From a virus, in the IMG/VR virus record IMGVR_UViG_3300042868_007361, positions 1 through 38,188 of that record: a stretch of DNA of 38,188 nucleotides. One strand, 5' to 3'. Below the pieces are notes generated by a model. The model did no database searches. It was not told the origin of the DNA and saw nothing but the letters and a program-made list of their open reading frames with translations. The translations under genes were made by a program, and so were the position numbers. Positions 6,375 through 13,493 of this stretch are shown in pieces. Each line of letters starts with the position of its first letter. The first letter of the stretch is position 1.

Positions 6375-6750
6375 TTTCGATTCCAAAGTATGAATAATCG
6401 TCTCTTCCGATTATGTGTGTTAGCGCGTCGTTTATGAAAATCATCGTTTCGCCGCCGCATGTAGCATGTATGTTTTTAATGTTCAGACCGAGCAAGTTAT
6501 CTGTAAAGTCGTTCAGCATGCTTAATTCGTCGGCATAAACAAAAACAGTTTGAATTGACCAAAACGGGCGAAAATCAAAGGTTTTGTAATTTATCTTTTT
6601 TTCTGCAACAAGTCTTGAATATAGCTTTTTGTTTACTCCGTAACTCAAAGGCTGATAAAAATCAGGCTTGCAAGTGTCCAAGTAAACAGAAACAAATTCA
6701 GGATGCAATCCTTTTATCCTGCATTTCACTAACTCATCAATGCCAATCAT
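6361..6750 (-). CDS. Hypothetical protein between replication genes
   Basis: A 129-residue protein of unrecognised family, mixed alpha/beta with many aromatics (YLDTCKPDFYQPLSYGVNKK). It is coupled to the DUF1376 gene by an ATGA overlap and overlaps the helicase start. Its place between a probable loader and the helicase suggests a part in replication initiation, but no motif shows an activity. Confidence 0.65.
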   Translation of the reverse strand: MIGIDELVKCRIKGLHPEFVSVYLDTCKPDFYQPLSYGVNKKLYSRLVAEKKINYKTFDFRPFWSIQTVFVYADELSMLNDFTDNLLGLNIKNIHATCGGETMIFINDALTHIIGRDDYSYFGIENAQH

Positions 6751-7481
6751 AAAAGACAGCCGAAGTCGTTAGAGTTTGTCGATTTACCATCCGGCTCATC
6801 TTGCCACCTTCCTTGATTAAGATAGGTTGCTGGGTTTGGTATGAATTGACCGCCATCTTTTAACCATTGGTCGCTTTTTGTTTGCCATTCCAATGACTTA
6901 ATCACCTCATCAAAAACAGTTTGATTCTTAACCATTTTTAGAAATGACTTTCTTGCAGCTTCTTTACCTACTTTCTTTGGGTACTTTTGCCAAAACTCAT
7001 CAAACCTATTTGCGCAATCGCTCGATATGGTTTTATCTGGTTTTTGGTTATTGGTTATTGGTTCTTGGTTTATGGTTATTGGTTTATGGTTGTTGGTTGC
7101 CTTTTGATTGGGTTCTATTTGGGTTTCATTTGGGTTTCCCAAAATAACCCACTGGGTTTTCTTCGGCCTACCGCCTAGCTTTCCATTAGCCCTATTTTTA
7201 TCTGCATTACGTTGATATTCCGCTATCTCTTTGTCGCAGCGTGCTTGATGATAGCCATCGTCACGCAATTCAAAGAAATCAGAAAGCACATTTTTAAGTG
7301 AAATTAAATCATTTTCAGAATACAAACTTAACCGACGAATAAGCGTTTGGGTTTCTTTTGGGATTGGGGTTTCGTCTAAATAGTACCAGTCTAAAAGCTG
7401 ACGATAAATTCCATGCTCAAGCGTTGAAAGATGATTAGTATCTTTTCGATAGTCGGCAATATTGAAATTGTAGTAGTGCAT
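6747..7481 (-). CDS. DUF1376 (YdaU-like) replication protein
   Basis: A 244-residue protein. The N-terminal MHYYNFNIADYRKDTNHLS plus EHGIYRQLLDWYYLDE is the DUF1376 winged-helix domain of phage replication-initiation proteins. The C-terminal part (FDEFWQKYPKKVGKEAARKS ... PNPATYLNQGRWQDE) is the tail domain often seen in phage helicase-loader or primosome-like proteins. Between them is a repetitive Asn/Pro/Gln linker encoded by a low-complexity tandem repeat. The ATG at 7479-7481 has AAGGG 7-11 bases upstream and gives the usual family N-terminus; a longer ATG start at 7568 would add 29 atypical residues. Confidence 0.85.
   Translation of the reverse strand: MHYYNFNIADYRKDTNHLSTLEHGIYRQLLDWYYLDETPIPKETQTLIRRLSLYSENDLISLKNVLSDFFELRDDGYHQARCDKEIAEYQRNADKNRANGKLGGRPKKTQWVILGNPNETQIEPNQKATNNHKPITINQEPITNNQKPDKTISSDCANRFDEFWQKYPKKVGKEAARKSFLKMVKNQTVFDEVIKSLEWQTKSDQWLKDGGQFIPNPATYLNQGRWQDEPDGKSTNSNDFGCLL
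7030..7115. repeat. Low-complexity tandem repeat in the DUF1376 linker
   Basis: The plus strand reads as imperfect repeats of TTGGTTATTGG / TTTATGGTTATTGG units about 7-13 bases long, encoding on the minus strand a linker of the NNHKPITINQEPITNN kind. Such a tract could change length by slippage while keeping frame. The effect would be a longer or shorter flexible linker. Confidence 0.7.
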
Positions 7482-7573
7482 AAGCGCCCTTACGTTATAG
7501 GGTGAGACGTTACGAAAAAAAACGGCAGGGCGGTAACGAATCGCCTTTTCGGTAGCTAACCTAGCCATCAGCT

Positions 7574-7601
7574 ATTCTACATACTCAAGCAATAATTGCA
7601 A
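7574..7601 (-). promoter_or_regulatory. Possible inner leftward promoter of the replication operon
   Basis: Read leftward: TTGCAA (7601-7596), 16-base spacer, TAGAAT (7579-7574), located after the leader terminator and about 95 bases before the DUF1376 start. If real, it would express the operon without passing the terminator. Sequence match only. Confidence 0.4.
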
Positions 7602-7603
7602 GC

Positions 7604-7632
7604 AAAAAAAAGCCCCGCAACCAGTGCAGGGC
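7604..7632 (-). terminator. Leader terminator (attenuator) of the leftward replication operon
   Basis: On the minus strand, GCCCTGCA and TTGCGGGGC pair across a short loop (7632-7612) and are followed directly by eight T residues (7611-7604). It lies between the outer leftward promoter (7689-7716) and the first gene. Upstream of it there is only promoter DNA, so it can only act on the operon's own leader. A second hairpin GCCGC-N6-GCGGC (7638-7653) sits immediately upstream. Confidence 0.7.
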
Positions 7633-7688
7633 AAATCGCCGCCTGTGCGCGGCTAGAGGAGACAAAGCAAAGATGCTATGACAAGCAA

Positions 7689-7716
7689 ATAATATCACAC
7701 TATTGCAAAAATACAA
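7689..7716 (-). promoter_or_regulatory. Outer leftward promoter
   Basis: Read leftward: TTGTAT (7716-7711), 16-base spacer, TATTAT (7694-7689). The -35 box lies inside the operator repeat at 7704-7717, so a bound repressor would block it. It would drive the replication operon through the leader terminator. Confidence 0.5.
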
Positions 7717-7733
7717 CGATGCAAAAATACAAC
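7704..7733. promoter_or_regulatory. Tandem operator TGCAAAAATACAAC x2, 16-base period
   Basis: TGCAAAAATACAAC occurs at 7704-7717 and again at 7720-7733. On the other strand the core reads GTTGTATTT, the same as at 2594 and 2610, with the same 16-base spacing. The repeats lie between the leftward and rightward promoters and overlap the leftward -35 box. A shared regulator controlling both early regions is implied. Confidence 0.65.
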
Positions 7734-7762
7734 TTGCGGTAAGTGTAAATGCAATACATAAT
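7734..7762 (+). promoter_or_regulatory. Rightward early promoter
   Basis: TTGCGG (7734-7739), 17-base spacer, CATAAT (7757-7762), starting directly beside the operator repeat. It would begin the rightward operon led by the gene at 7797. Confidence 0.55.
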
Positions 7763-7796
7763 TCACTCATCGAAACAAACAACACAGAGAGAAAAA

Positions 7797-8153
7797 ATGG
7801 ATAATGACGAATTTTTAACAACAAGCGCAGCGCGTGAAGTTTTAAACGAGTACGTTATCAATGATATTTCAAACGATGCTAACCCACTTATTGAGGGCGT
7901 AGAAAGCGCTGTTTATCATGGCGAAATGAGTTTATACGACTTTGGCTTAAGCGCTGCTGATATTGGATGGTTGTTACTTAATGCACGAAATGAAGTACTT
8001 ATTAAACTTGTACATTATATCCGTGGTCGTGTATCTGACGAAGCTCAAGAACGCGGTTATATTGAACAAGAACAAAAGCCTAGACACTGGCTAGAATTAG
8101 CCAAAGAAGATGCGGAAGAATTAAAAGTAGAATCTAAACGACAAGGAGATTAA
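7797..8153 (+). CDS. Acidic hypothetical protein, first gene of rightward operon
   Basis: A 118-residue, acidic, mostly helical protein (TTSAAREVLNEYVINDISND) of unrecognised family. The ATG at 7797 follows a GAGAGAAAAA purine run; the longer reading from 7749 would overlap the -10 box. As the first gene after the operator it may be a regulator or host-takeover protein, but nothing in the sequence proves it. Confidence 0.65.
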   Translation: MDNDEFLTTSAAREVLNEYVINDISNDANPLIEGVESAVYHGEMSLYDFGLSAADIGWLLLNARNEVLIKLVHYIRGRVSDEAQERGYIEQEQKPRHWLELAKEDAEELKVESKRQGD

Positions 8154-8154
8154 G

Positions 8155-8277
8155 ATGAATAAGCTATTCAACATTAACCGCCCACTATGCAGCCAAAAGA
8201 CTGCGCTAATTATTTTAGCCGTTGGATTCTTCCTGCACGCTGTTGTGCTTACTGTTTTTGATTTGGTGGTGGTATGA
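8155..8277 (+). CDS. Small single-span membrane protein
   Basis: A 40-residue protein with a basic N-terminus and one hydrophobic span (ALIILAVGFFLHAVVLTVF). AAGGAG lies 8 bases before the ATG, and the stop overlaps the next ATG. Function unknown. Confidence 0.6.
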   Translation: MNKLFNINRPLCSQKTALIILAVGFFLHAVVLTVFDLVVV

Positions 8278-8522
8278 GTACTAAAAAAGGAAACAGACTA
8301 TTAACATACGAGGAATTGAAACTTTCTATTGAGAGAGACTTAGCAGAAGCCAAAAAAATTGAGGCTTTATGGGATTCTTCACAAGATTTGCTTGAAGCTT
8401 TAATTAAAGCGGAAAAGGTGCTTGTGGAACTTTCTATAAAAGGATGGGGAAATGGACTTTGCATTGAGGATGCAATCTTTTCTGCCAGAGCAGCAATTGC
8501 AAAAGCAGAAGGGGTAATATGA
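8274..8522 (+). CDS. Helical hypothetical protein
   Basis: An 82-residue protein. SSQDLLEALIKAEKVLVELS and EDAIFSARAAIAKAEGV are typical of a family of small phage proteins with two helical hairpins, function unknown. It is coupled to both neighbours by 4-base overlaps. Confidence 0.65.
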   Translation: MSTKKGNRLLTYEELKLSIERDLAEAKKIEALWDSSQDLLEALIKAEKVLVELSIKGWGNGLCIEDAIFSARAAIAKAEGVI

Positions 8523-8722
8523 GCCTATTAAAAAGCATTTACCTCTGGATTGCATTTAGTTTCTTCGGCGATTCGCTTACCGAAGAAGAAATACAAGCCC
8601 ACCTTAACCGATTACGCGCTAAACGAAAAGGCGCAAGTAAGGCAAAGCTGGATATGCTGGCAAGTGAAATATCGTACTTTAATGCTGAGTTATTAAAAAA
8701 GAAAAGTGTTGTTTTTAAGTAA
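8519..8722 (+). CDS. Small hypothetical protein with hydrophobic N-terminus
   Basis: A 67-residue protein with a hydrophobic N-terminus (LKSIYLWIAFSFFGD), then an EEEIQAHLNRLRAKRKG helix and a lysine-rich end. It could attach to the membrane. It starts by ATGA overlap with the gene before it. Function unknown. Confidence 0.6.
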   Translation: MSLLKSIYLWIAFSFFGDSLTEEEIQAHLNRLRAKRKGASKAKLDMLASEISYFNAELLKKKSVVFK

Positions 8723-8727
8723 AAATG

Positions 8728-8757
8728 CAATACGCTTTAATTGGTTTATTGTATAAT
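8728..8757 (+). promoter_or_regulatory. Possible promoter before the ERF/SSB group
   Basis: A perfect TATAAT at 8752-8757 in the only intergenic gap of this operon; no good -35 box is placed 16-18 bases upstream. It could give extra transcription of the recombination genes. Weak support. Confidence 0.3.
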
Positions 8758-8780
8758 TACGCCATACGTAAGAGGATGCA

Positions 8781-8933
8781 ATGAGATACGATTACCAACA
8801 ACAGCAAGCACAAAATGAGCAGCAATACTTAGAGCTTGCAAATAAGCCATATTCTGATTCTGAGTTAGCAATAATTGAGCATCAGAAGCAGTATGAAAAA
8901 AGTATTAAAACAGTATTTGATAAAGAGGAATAA
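8781..8933 (+). CDS. Small Gln-rich hypothetical protein
   Basis: A 50-residue, hydrophilic, probably helical protein (MRYDYQQQQAQNEQQYLELA). AGAGGA is 5-10 bases before the ATG, a good ribosome-binding site. Its stop is 1 base before the ERF start. Function unknown; perhaps a leader coupled to ERF translation. Confidence 0.6.
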   Translation: MRYDYQQQQAQNEQQYLELANKPYSDSELAIIEHQKQYEKSIKTVFDKEE

Positions 8934-8934
8934 A

Positions 8935-9591
8935 ATGGAAGTTTACAAAGCTATTAACGCGGTGCAGTCTGACCTATCCAGAGTTGGAATTACAAAAGAC
9001 CGAACAAATAAGCAAGGTGAAGGTTATAAATTTAGGGGCATTGATGATGTCTACAATTCAATTGCGCCATTACTTTCTAAGTACAATCTTTGTATTTTAC
9101 CAAGAATTTTAAGCAGGCAGTTAAGCGAAAGATTAAGCCGAAGCGGAGGTGCTTTGTTTTACGTGACTGTTGAGGCTGAGTTTGATTTTGTTTCATCTAT
9201 TGACGGTTCAAAGCACGTGGTAAAGACATTTGGCGAAGCTATGGATAGCGGAGACAAGGCAACCAACAAAGCAATGTCGGCAGCATATAAATATGCTTGC
9301 TTACAAGCGTTTTCTATCCCAACAGAGGGCGATAACGACGCGGACAATACGACGCACGATGTTAAACCAAAACAAGCTACTGAGCCTAGCCTTTGGGAAA
9401 GACTAGATGATAAAACTCGCGCAGACTTGTCAGCTATTGTTATTGACGTTAAAAATCATTTAAATAGTCCTGAATATGCCGCAAATGTAATGATTAGTGC
9501 AAATTTATCAGAAACGCATCGCAAGGCTGTATGGTCGCAATTTACAGCAGAGCAAAAAGAAGTATTAAAACCACACTTTAAAAAGGACTAA
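8935..9591 (+). CDS. erf: ERF-family single-strand DNA annealing protein
   Basis: A 218-residue recombinase of the ERF superfamily (P22 Erf type), which anneals single strands and helps circularise the injected phage genome. The conserved core runs from residue 5 to 140: [16 protein letters not shown], then [20 protein letters not shown], then [20 protein letters not shown]. The C-terminal part is variable, as in the family. The ATG at 8935 gives the expected N-terminus; the upstream TTG reading would overlap the small gene before it. SSB and Gp157 follow. Confidence 0.92.
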   Translation: MEVYKAINAVQSDLSRVGITKDRTNKQGEGYKFRGIDDVYNSIAPLLSKYNLCILPRILSRQLSERLSRSGGALFYVTVEAEFDFVSSIDGSKHVVKTFGEAMDSGDKATNKAMSAAYKYACLQAFSIPTEGDNDADNTTHDVKPKQATEPSLWERLDDKTRADLSAIVIDVKNHLNSPEYAANVMISANLSETHRKAVWSQFTAEQKEVLKPHFKKD

Positions 9592-9593
9592 TA

Positions 9594-9986
9594 ATGTCAT
9601 CAGTGAATAAAGTAATTTTAGTAGGTCGTGTAGGTAAAGACCCCGAAACTCGTTTTAGCGCGGACGGTAAAGGTATTACAAACCTATCGCTTGCAACGTC
9701 AGAAAAGCGAAAAGGCGAAGAACAGACAGAATGGCACAAGATTATTTTTTTTGACAAGCTGTCAGATGTAGTCGCTCAATACGTTAAAAAAGGCGCTATG
9801 ATTTACATTGAGGGGAAAATTCAAACGCGGAAATGGCAAGACAAAGAAGGACAAGACCGCTATTCGACTGAGATTATTGCAAACTCTATGCAAATGCTTG
9901 GTGGAAAACAAAGCGAAGAAAATCAGCCAAAGCAAGCAAAGCCTGTACCAGCGCCGCAAGATTTAGATTCGGACGTGCCATGGTGA
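9594..9986 (+). CDS. ssb: Single-stranded DNA-binding protein
   Basis: A 130-residue SSB with an OB-fold: [41 protein letters not shown] and [20 protein letters not shown] are classic signatures. A proline/glutamine linker leads to the acidic tip DLDSDVPW, which resembles the bacterial DDDIPF tip that recruits partner proteins. It covers single strands during phage replication and works with the ERF protein encoded just upstream. Confidence 0.95.
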   Translation: MSSVNKVILVGRVGKDPETRFSADGKGITNLSLATSEKRKGEEQTEWHKIIFFDKLSDVVAQYVKKGAMIYIEGKIQTRKWQDKEGQDRYSTEIIANSMQMLGGKQSEENQPKQAKPVPAPQDLDSDVPW

Positions 9987-9989
9987 TGT

Positions 9990-10487
9990 ATGAACTCACT
10001 TTATAACATTACCGCAGAGTACCTTGAAAACGTGAAATTGTTAGAATCAATGGATTTTGACGACGAAACGAAAAAAGATACTCTCGAAAGTTTGCAAGGT
10101 GATTTTGAGAACAAGGCCATAAGCATTGGCTTTGTTCAAAAAACACTATCGGCACGTGTTAATGCAATTGATGCAGCTATTAAAGACATGCAAGAACGCA
10201 AGCGAGCAGTAGAAAACAAGCTAAATCGGCTTAATGAGTATTTACTTGCAAACATGCAACAAGCTGGCATCACAAGCATTAGCTGCCCTCAGTTTGACAT
10301 TAAGCTAAAAAACAATCCGGTTAAAGTAGATATTTACGAGGCGGGATTGTTGTCTAGCGAGTTTATGCGACAGCCAGAACCACCACCGCCACAACCGGAT
10401 AAGAAAGCAATTAAAGAAGCTATCGAGGCTGGGAAAGAAGTGCAAGGCGCAAGATTAATTAAAACGCAACGATTGGAGATTAAGTAA
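9990..10487 (+). CDS. Gp157-family coiled-coil protein
   Basis: A 165-residue protein of the siphovirus Gp157 type. It has an N-terminal helical part, a long coiled coil (VNAIDAAIKDMQERKRAVEN) and the C-terminal signature IKLKNNPVKVDIYE with a GKEVQGARL turn and a proline run. Members lie beside annealing proteins and SSBs and are linked in the literature to recombination or phage resistance, with no clear mechanism. The 1-base overlap with the next ATG (TAATG) implies coupling. Confidence 0.85.
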   Translation: MNSLYNITAEYLENVKLLESMDFDDETKKDTLESLQGDFENKAISIGFVQKTLSARVNAIDAAIKDMQERKRAVENKLNRLNEYLLANMQQAGITSISCPQFDIKLKNNPVKVDIYEAGLLSSEFMRQPEPPPPQPDKKAIKEAIEAGKEVQGARLIKTQRLEIK

Positions 10488-10807
10488 TGGAAACACTAAC
10501 ACCGCACTCAACAGACGAACTTAGCTGGCTTGTAATTGATTGGGCAAAGGCTCGTAAGATTATCCCAAACGCAAAACCGCACACTCAGTTATTAAAAGCC
10601 GTTTCTGAATTAGGAGAATTGGCAGATGCAGAAATTAAAGGTGATAGAGAAGGAATTATTGACGGGGCTGGTGACGTAATGGTTTGCCTTATCAATTACC
10701 TAGCATTGCATGGACTAACTATTCGAGAGTGTTTAGAGGCGGCATACCAACAAATTAAAAACCGCAAAGGAACATTGCTAGAGAATGGTGTTTTTGTTAA
10801 AGAATAA
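10487..10807 (+). CDS. MazG-like nucleotide pyrophosphohydrolase
   Basis: A 106-residue single-domain protein. AVSELGELADAEIKGD and DGAGDVMVCLINYLAL carry the E-x-x-E and D-containing metal-binding helices of the MazG fold. Family members hydrolyse nucleoside triphosphates or ppGpp-type nucleotides; a role in adjusting the host nucleotide pool is inferred. Confidence 0.85.
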   Translation: METLTPHSTDELSWLVIDWAKARKIIPNAKPHTQLLKAVSELGELADAEIKGDREGIIDGAGDVMVCLINYLALHGLTIRECLEAAYQQIKNRKGTLLENGVFVKE

Positions 10808-10848
10808 AATGCAGCAAACAATTCAAAACATACTAAGGACAACTAAAA

Positions 10849-11007
10849 ATGAGTGGGCCAAAATTGAAGTACGAGGAAAAGATGAAGTCAACCACAATCC
10901 GCCTAACAGAAAAACAACGCATCGCGCTATTTTCAAATGGTCGGCTGGACAAACTACGGACGCAGCTAGAAAAAGAATATAAGACATTAGCAAATAAACA
11001 ACAGTAG
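10849..11007 (+). CDS. Small ribbon-helix-helix-like protein
   Basis: A 52-residue basic protein (STTIRLTEKQRIALFSNGRL) whose strand-then-helices pattern resembles Arc/MetJ-type DNA binders, though it is too short to be sure. AAGGA about 10 bases before the ATG supports this frame over an overlapping reading at 10785-10982 with no family resemblance. A small DNA-binding or nuclease-accessory role is possible. Confidence 0.55.
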   Translation: MSGPKLKYEEKMKSTTIRLTEKQRIALFSNGRLDKLRTQLEKEYKTLANKQQ

Positions 11008-11017
11008 TATTTTTTAC

Positions 11018-11046
11018 TTGTTATTTGTGGTTTATTTCCTTATTAT
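11018..11046 (+). promoter_or_regulatory. Possible internal rightward promoter
   Basis: TTGTTA (11018-11023), 17-base spacer, TATTAT (11041-11046), followed by ATGTATTGCAT, a motif also near the other early promoters. It would drive the second half of the rightward operon. Confidence 0.5.
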
Positions 11047-11081
11047 GTATTGCATAAACAAACAAAAGAGGAATTAAATAA

Positions 11082-11315
11082 ATGATTAAAACACTAGAGA
11101 TTGCAGACCAGATTCAATTGTTACGCATGGACGCTGCGAATGAGCTACGTCGGCTACATGCACTTAACGCGGAATTGGTTGAGGCGCTTGAATTATCTGA
11201 CGCAGCGCTATCTGGCGCGAATATGAATATGGATTTACTTTATAAAAGGAATAAAGAAGTCATTGATAAATCAAAAAAAAGAATCGTTCAGATACCAGTA
11301 ATACCAATTATTTAA
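11082..11315 (+). CDS. Helical hypothetical protein
   Basis: A 77-residue protein. NELRRLHALNAELVEALELS is a pattern seen in many small phage proteins with a short leucine-rich coiled coil; the C-terminus is basic then hydrophobic. AAAAGAGGAATT precedes the ATG. Function unknown. Confidence 0.6.
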   Translation: MIKTLEIADQIQLLRMDAANELRRLHALNAELVEALELSDAALSGANMNMDLLYKRNKEVIDKSKKRIVQIPVIPII

Positions 11316-11336
11316 TAAAACAAAAGAGGTAACAAC

Positions 11337-11579
11337 ATGAGCAAATGGCAATCAATTGAAACAGCGCCGAAAGATGGAACACGTATTCTTTTGTTTTTCC
11401 CAAAAATAAACAGATGTAACCAACGCCAAGAATTTGGACAATGGGAAGAACAAAAATACCATAAAAACCCCAAACCATATTGGAGCGGAGATTGGGAACC
11501 GATATTTGGAATTAGGCATTACATGTCAAACCCACCCACACACTGGATGCCACAACTACCACCACCGGAGAATGAATAA
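11337..11579 (+). CDS. DUF551-family protein
   Basis: An 80-residue protein with the DUF551 signature: WQSIETAPKDGTRILLFFP near the start and THWMPQLPPPE at the end. The family is widespread in phages and prophages and has no known activity. A good AAAGAGG site precedes the ATG. TAATG coupling joins it to the next gene. Confidence 0.9.
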   Translation: MSKWQSIETAPKDGTRILLFFPKINRCNQRQEFGQWEEQKYHKNPKPYWSGDWEPIFGIRHYMSNPPTHWMPQLPPPENE

Positions 11580-11881
11580 TGAGTGAATTACACACATATG
11601 AAACAGCTAAATTTTTACGAGAAGTTGAAGAACGTGCAAAAACACCAGAAATGCTAGAACTAATTTTAAAGTATGCGCTTAAAGGCGTTTCTGATAAAAA
11701 TTTAGAGCTTCGCAAGCAAGTGTCAGATATGGAAACCGTAGCAGCAATGGCGATAAATGAGCGTGAATATAAAAAACAAGCACCATTCATCATCCAAAAG
11801 CTTGAAGCATGGAAGCATACGAGTGCTTTACGTTGGGATGACACCATCGCTAGATTGAAAGGAAAACTAAATAATGACTGA
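11579..11881 (+). CDS. Helical hypothetical protein
   Basis: A 100-residue, charged, mostly helical protein (EVEERAKTPEMLELILKYAL) with a tryptophan-containing C-terminus. The family is not recognised. It overlaps the neighbouring genes by 1 and 8 bases. Confidence 0.6.
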   Translation: MSELHTYETAKFLREVEERAKTPEMLELILKYALKGVSDKNLELRKQVSDMETVAAMAINEREYKKQAPFIIQKLEAWKHTSALRWDDTIARLKGKLNND

Positions 11882-12158
11882 ACGTGAAGAAATTGAATAT
11901 GCAGCTAAGGCTATCGGAAGAGAATTAGCATCTCTCACTTTTTGCAATCCCCGCGAAGACGACGGAGACTGCGGAAGGCTAGAGGCTGCGCTAGGTATTG
12001 ATGTGTTTTGGTACGATGATTTTGTAGAAGTGCAAGAGAAAAAATTTGTTGTTGTACATGCTGTTGAATACGCCGACCACGACAACGACAAACAAAAAGC
12101 ACGCCGTCACGCAGTTACACGGTTAGCGGCTGAGATTGGGAAGGCGATGAAAAAATGA
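11874..12158 (+). CDS. Acidic hypothetical protein
   Basis: A 94-residue acidic protein (EDDGDCGRLEAALGIDVFWY) with an alternating helix/strand pattern. No family recognised. It overlaps the previous gene by 8 bases and the next by 4. Confidence 0.6.
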   Translation: MTEREEIEYAAKAIGRELASLTFCNPREDDGDCGRLEAALGIDVFWYDDFVEVQEKKFVVVHAVEYADHDNDKQKARRHAVTRLAAEIGKAMKK

Positions 12159-12427
12159 CTGACGATGATATTTTAAATATTGCCCGTGAGTTTTACCTAT
12201 TTGACCAAGACCATTGGTATCTAATTAAATTCGCCCGCGTTATTGCAGCACAAAAGCGAGAAGAGCATATTGAAATATGCGAAAAAATTCTCTTAGACCG
12301 TTGGAATTTATATAAAGGCCGAGCGCCATATTTTGGTAATGAAACGGGCAGATCGAGCCAGTTTGTAGAAGGTGAAGCCAGTGGTGCTGAGATGTGCGCA
12401 GAAGCTATCCGAGCAGGGGGTGAATAA
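12155..12427 (+). CDS. Hypothetical protein
   Basis: A 90-residue protein whose middle (YLIKFARVIAAQKREEHIEI) and end (GAEMCAEAIRAGGE) resemble a class of small phage proteins with an FAR-hAA.R..EHI helix. Function unknown. TAATG overlap with the next gene. Confidence 0.65.
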   Translation: MTDDDILNIAREFYLFDQDHWYLIKFARVIAAQKREEHIEICEKILLDRWNLYKGRAPYFGNETGRSSQFVEGEASGAEMCAEAIRAGGE

Positions 12428-12699
12428 TGTTGTTTAGTGGAATAATCCCAATTGAAATAGCATTACATGCATATAAACAAGAAAAAGAAAATGAAATTTT
12501 AAATCAAATTAAAGAAAATTCAGAAAAAAAGGAAAAAATAATGTTTGAAGATAAAACACTGGAACAATTAGATGTTCTTAAAAGTTTAGCTGAAAGAGAT
12601 ATTGTTGATTTAAAAGAAGATATCAAATACTCAGAACTTATTATTTCTCAAATTGAAGCAGAAATAGAAAAGCGATGCAATGATGAACGAGCTAATTAG
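12427..12699 (+). CDS. Coiled-coil hypothetical protein
   Basis: A 90-residue protein with a hydrophobic N-terminus (LFSGIIPIEIALHAY) and then a charged coiled coil. An internal ATG at 12541 after an AAAAGGAAAAA run could give a shorter 52-residue form starting MFEDKTLEQLDVLKS, so the true start is uncertain. Function unknown. Confidence 0.5.
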   Translation: MLFSGIIPIEIALHAYKQEKENEILNQIKENSEKKEKIMFEDKTLEQLDVLKSLAERDIVDLKEDIKYSELIISQIEAEIEKRCNDERAN

Positions 12700-12865
12700 T
12701 ATTTTAAAAGAAAATATCCAAAACTACGGGGAGCAGCCTTTAACAAATACACGGCTTCTTACTATGTTGCAAGCGGCGCAACGTAATGAAAAATGGAAAC
12801 GAGAAGAAGAGCAACGTAGTCAAGAACTGTTTTCGTTTGAATTTGAAGATAATTACAACGGATAA
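12680..12865 (+). CDS. Small charged hypothetical protein
   Basis: A 61-residue protein (MMNELISILKENIQNYGEQP), helical, acidic at the end. It starts inside the previous gene in another frame. ATG codons at 12680 and 12683 are both possible. Function unknown. Confidence 0.5.
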   Translation: MMNELISILKENIQNYGEQPLTNTRLLTMLQAAQRNEKWKREEEQRSQELFSFEFEDNYNG

Positions 12866-12873
12866 GCTAGGCA

Positions 12874-12963
12874 ATGATGGACGCTAATACATTGGAAGCG
12901 ATTAAAGAAATTTGCACATGCGTAATTCTCTGTGTGTTTGTGTACTCTTTTTTAATGCGCTAA
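12874..12963 (+). CDS. Very small membrane protein
   Basis: A 29-residue reading with a cysteine-rich hydrophobic span (CTCVILCVFVYSFLM). It fills the gap between neighbouring genes, with its stop 3 bases before the next ATG. Length alone gives little support; context and hydrophobicity favour it. Confidence 0.4.
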   Translation: MMDANTLEAIKEICTCVILCVFVYSFLMR

Positions 12964-12966
12964 GAA

Positions 12967-13065
12967 ATGACCGCTGAACTTTTAGAAGCACTACAAAACA
13001 TAACAATCGGCTTGGCTATCTGCGCTGCGTATGTAGTTGGGTATTTTGCGGGAGCGAAGAAATGA
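12967..13065 (+). CDS. Very small membrane protein
   Basis: A 32-residue protein with an acidic N-terminus, a glycine-containing span (GLAICAAYVVGYFAGA) and a Lys-Lys end, a common layout of tiny phage membrane proteins. Its stop overlaps the next ATG. Confidence 0.5.
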   Translation: MTAELLEALQNITIGLAICAAYVVGYFAGAKK

Positions 13066-13268
13066 TTATTAGATTCTTAATCTGTGCTTATGTTGTCTGC
13101 TCAATTTTGACTTTTGGACATTCGTTCAATCATCAAGAAAAAACTTATAGATTATTTAATGGCAATGAAATAGTAAGAAGCGACGACGCAAAAGCTTATC
13201 AGGCTCTAATGTCCGGCATGTTATTCCCACTTTATTGGAGCATTAAATTGTTTGAGGTTGATAAATGA
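13062..13268 (+). CDS. Small membrane or secreted protein
   Basis: A 68-residue protein with an N-terminal hydrophobic segment (FLICAYVVCSILTFGHS) that may be a membrane anchor or signal, and a second hydrophobic patch (GMLFPLYWSIKLF). Function unknown; coupled to both neighbours. Confidence 0.55.
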   Translation: MIIRFLICAYVVCSILTFGHSFNHQEKTYRLFNGNEIVRSDDAKAYQALMSGMLFPLYWSIKLFEVDK

Positions 13269-13381
13269 TTGAAGTATTAGAGTTTATTTTTTATAGCTTT
13301 TTTGTATGGCTTGGAACGGTTATTTTAATTGGAACTATTGGGACGTCAATAGCAGGAATTATTAGTTCATTGAAAGAATAA
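13265..13381 (+). CDS. Very small membrane protein
   Basis: A 38-residue protein that is almost entirely one hydrophobic span with glycines (WLGTVILIGTIGTSIAGII) and a charged end. It starts by overlap with the preceding stop. Function unknown. Confidence 0.5.
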   Translation: MIEVLEFIFYSFFVWLGTVILIGTIGTSIAGIISSLKE

Positions 13382-13382
13382 A

Positions 13383-13493
13383 ATGAGCAAATTTGATTTA
13401 ATTATTTTAATCGGCGGTTTTGTTATTGTTTGTCTAGCTGCTGCTATTCGTAAAATAGGCTCGTTATTTGATGAAAACGACGAAGACCTATAA
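13383..13493 (+). CDS. Very small membrane protein
   Basis: A 36-residue protein with an N-terminal span (FDLIILIGGFVIVCLAAAI) and an acidic tail (ENDEDL). Its end overlaps the start of the zinc-ribbon gene by 23 bases. Function unknown. Confidence 0.5.
   Translation: MSKFDLIILIGGFVIVCLAAAIRKIGSLFDENDEDL

Noticed and set aside
6944-7178. Plus-strand hydrophobic frames within the DUF1376 gene
   Set aside because: They arise from the TTGG-rich linker repeat read on the wrong strand, which gives artificial Trp/Leu/Val-rich membrane-like peptides.
7585-7824. Leftward 79-residue frame across the divergent control region
   Set aside because: It covers operator, promoters and terminator, and overlaps the start of the rightward gene; no coding signal.
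10785-10982. 65-residue frame after the MazG-like gene
   Set aside because: It conflicts with the 52-residue frame at 10849-11007, which has AAGGA at good spacing and a plausible ribbon-helix-helix-like sequence.
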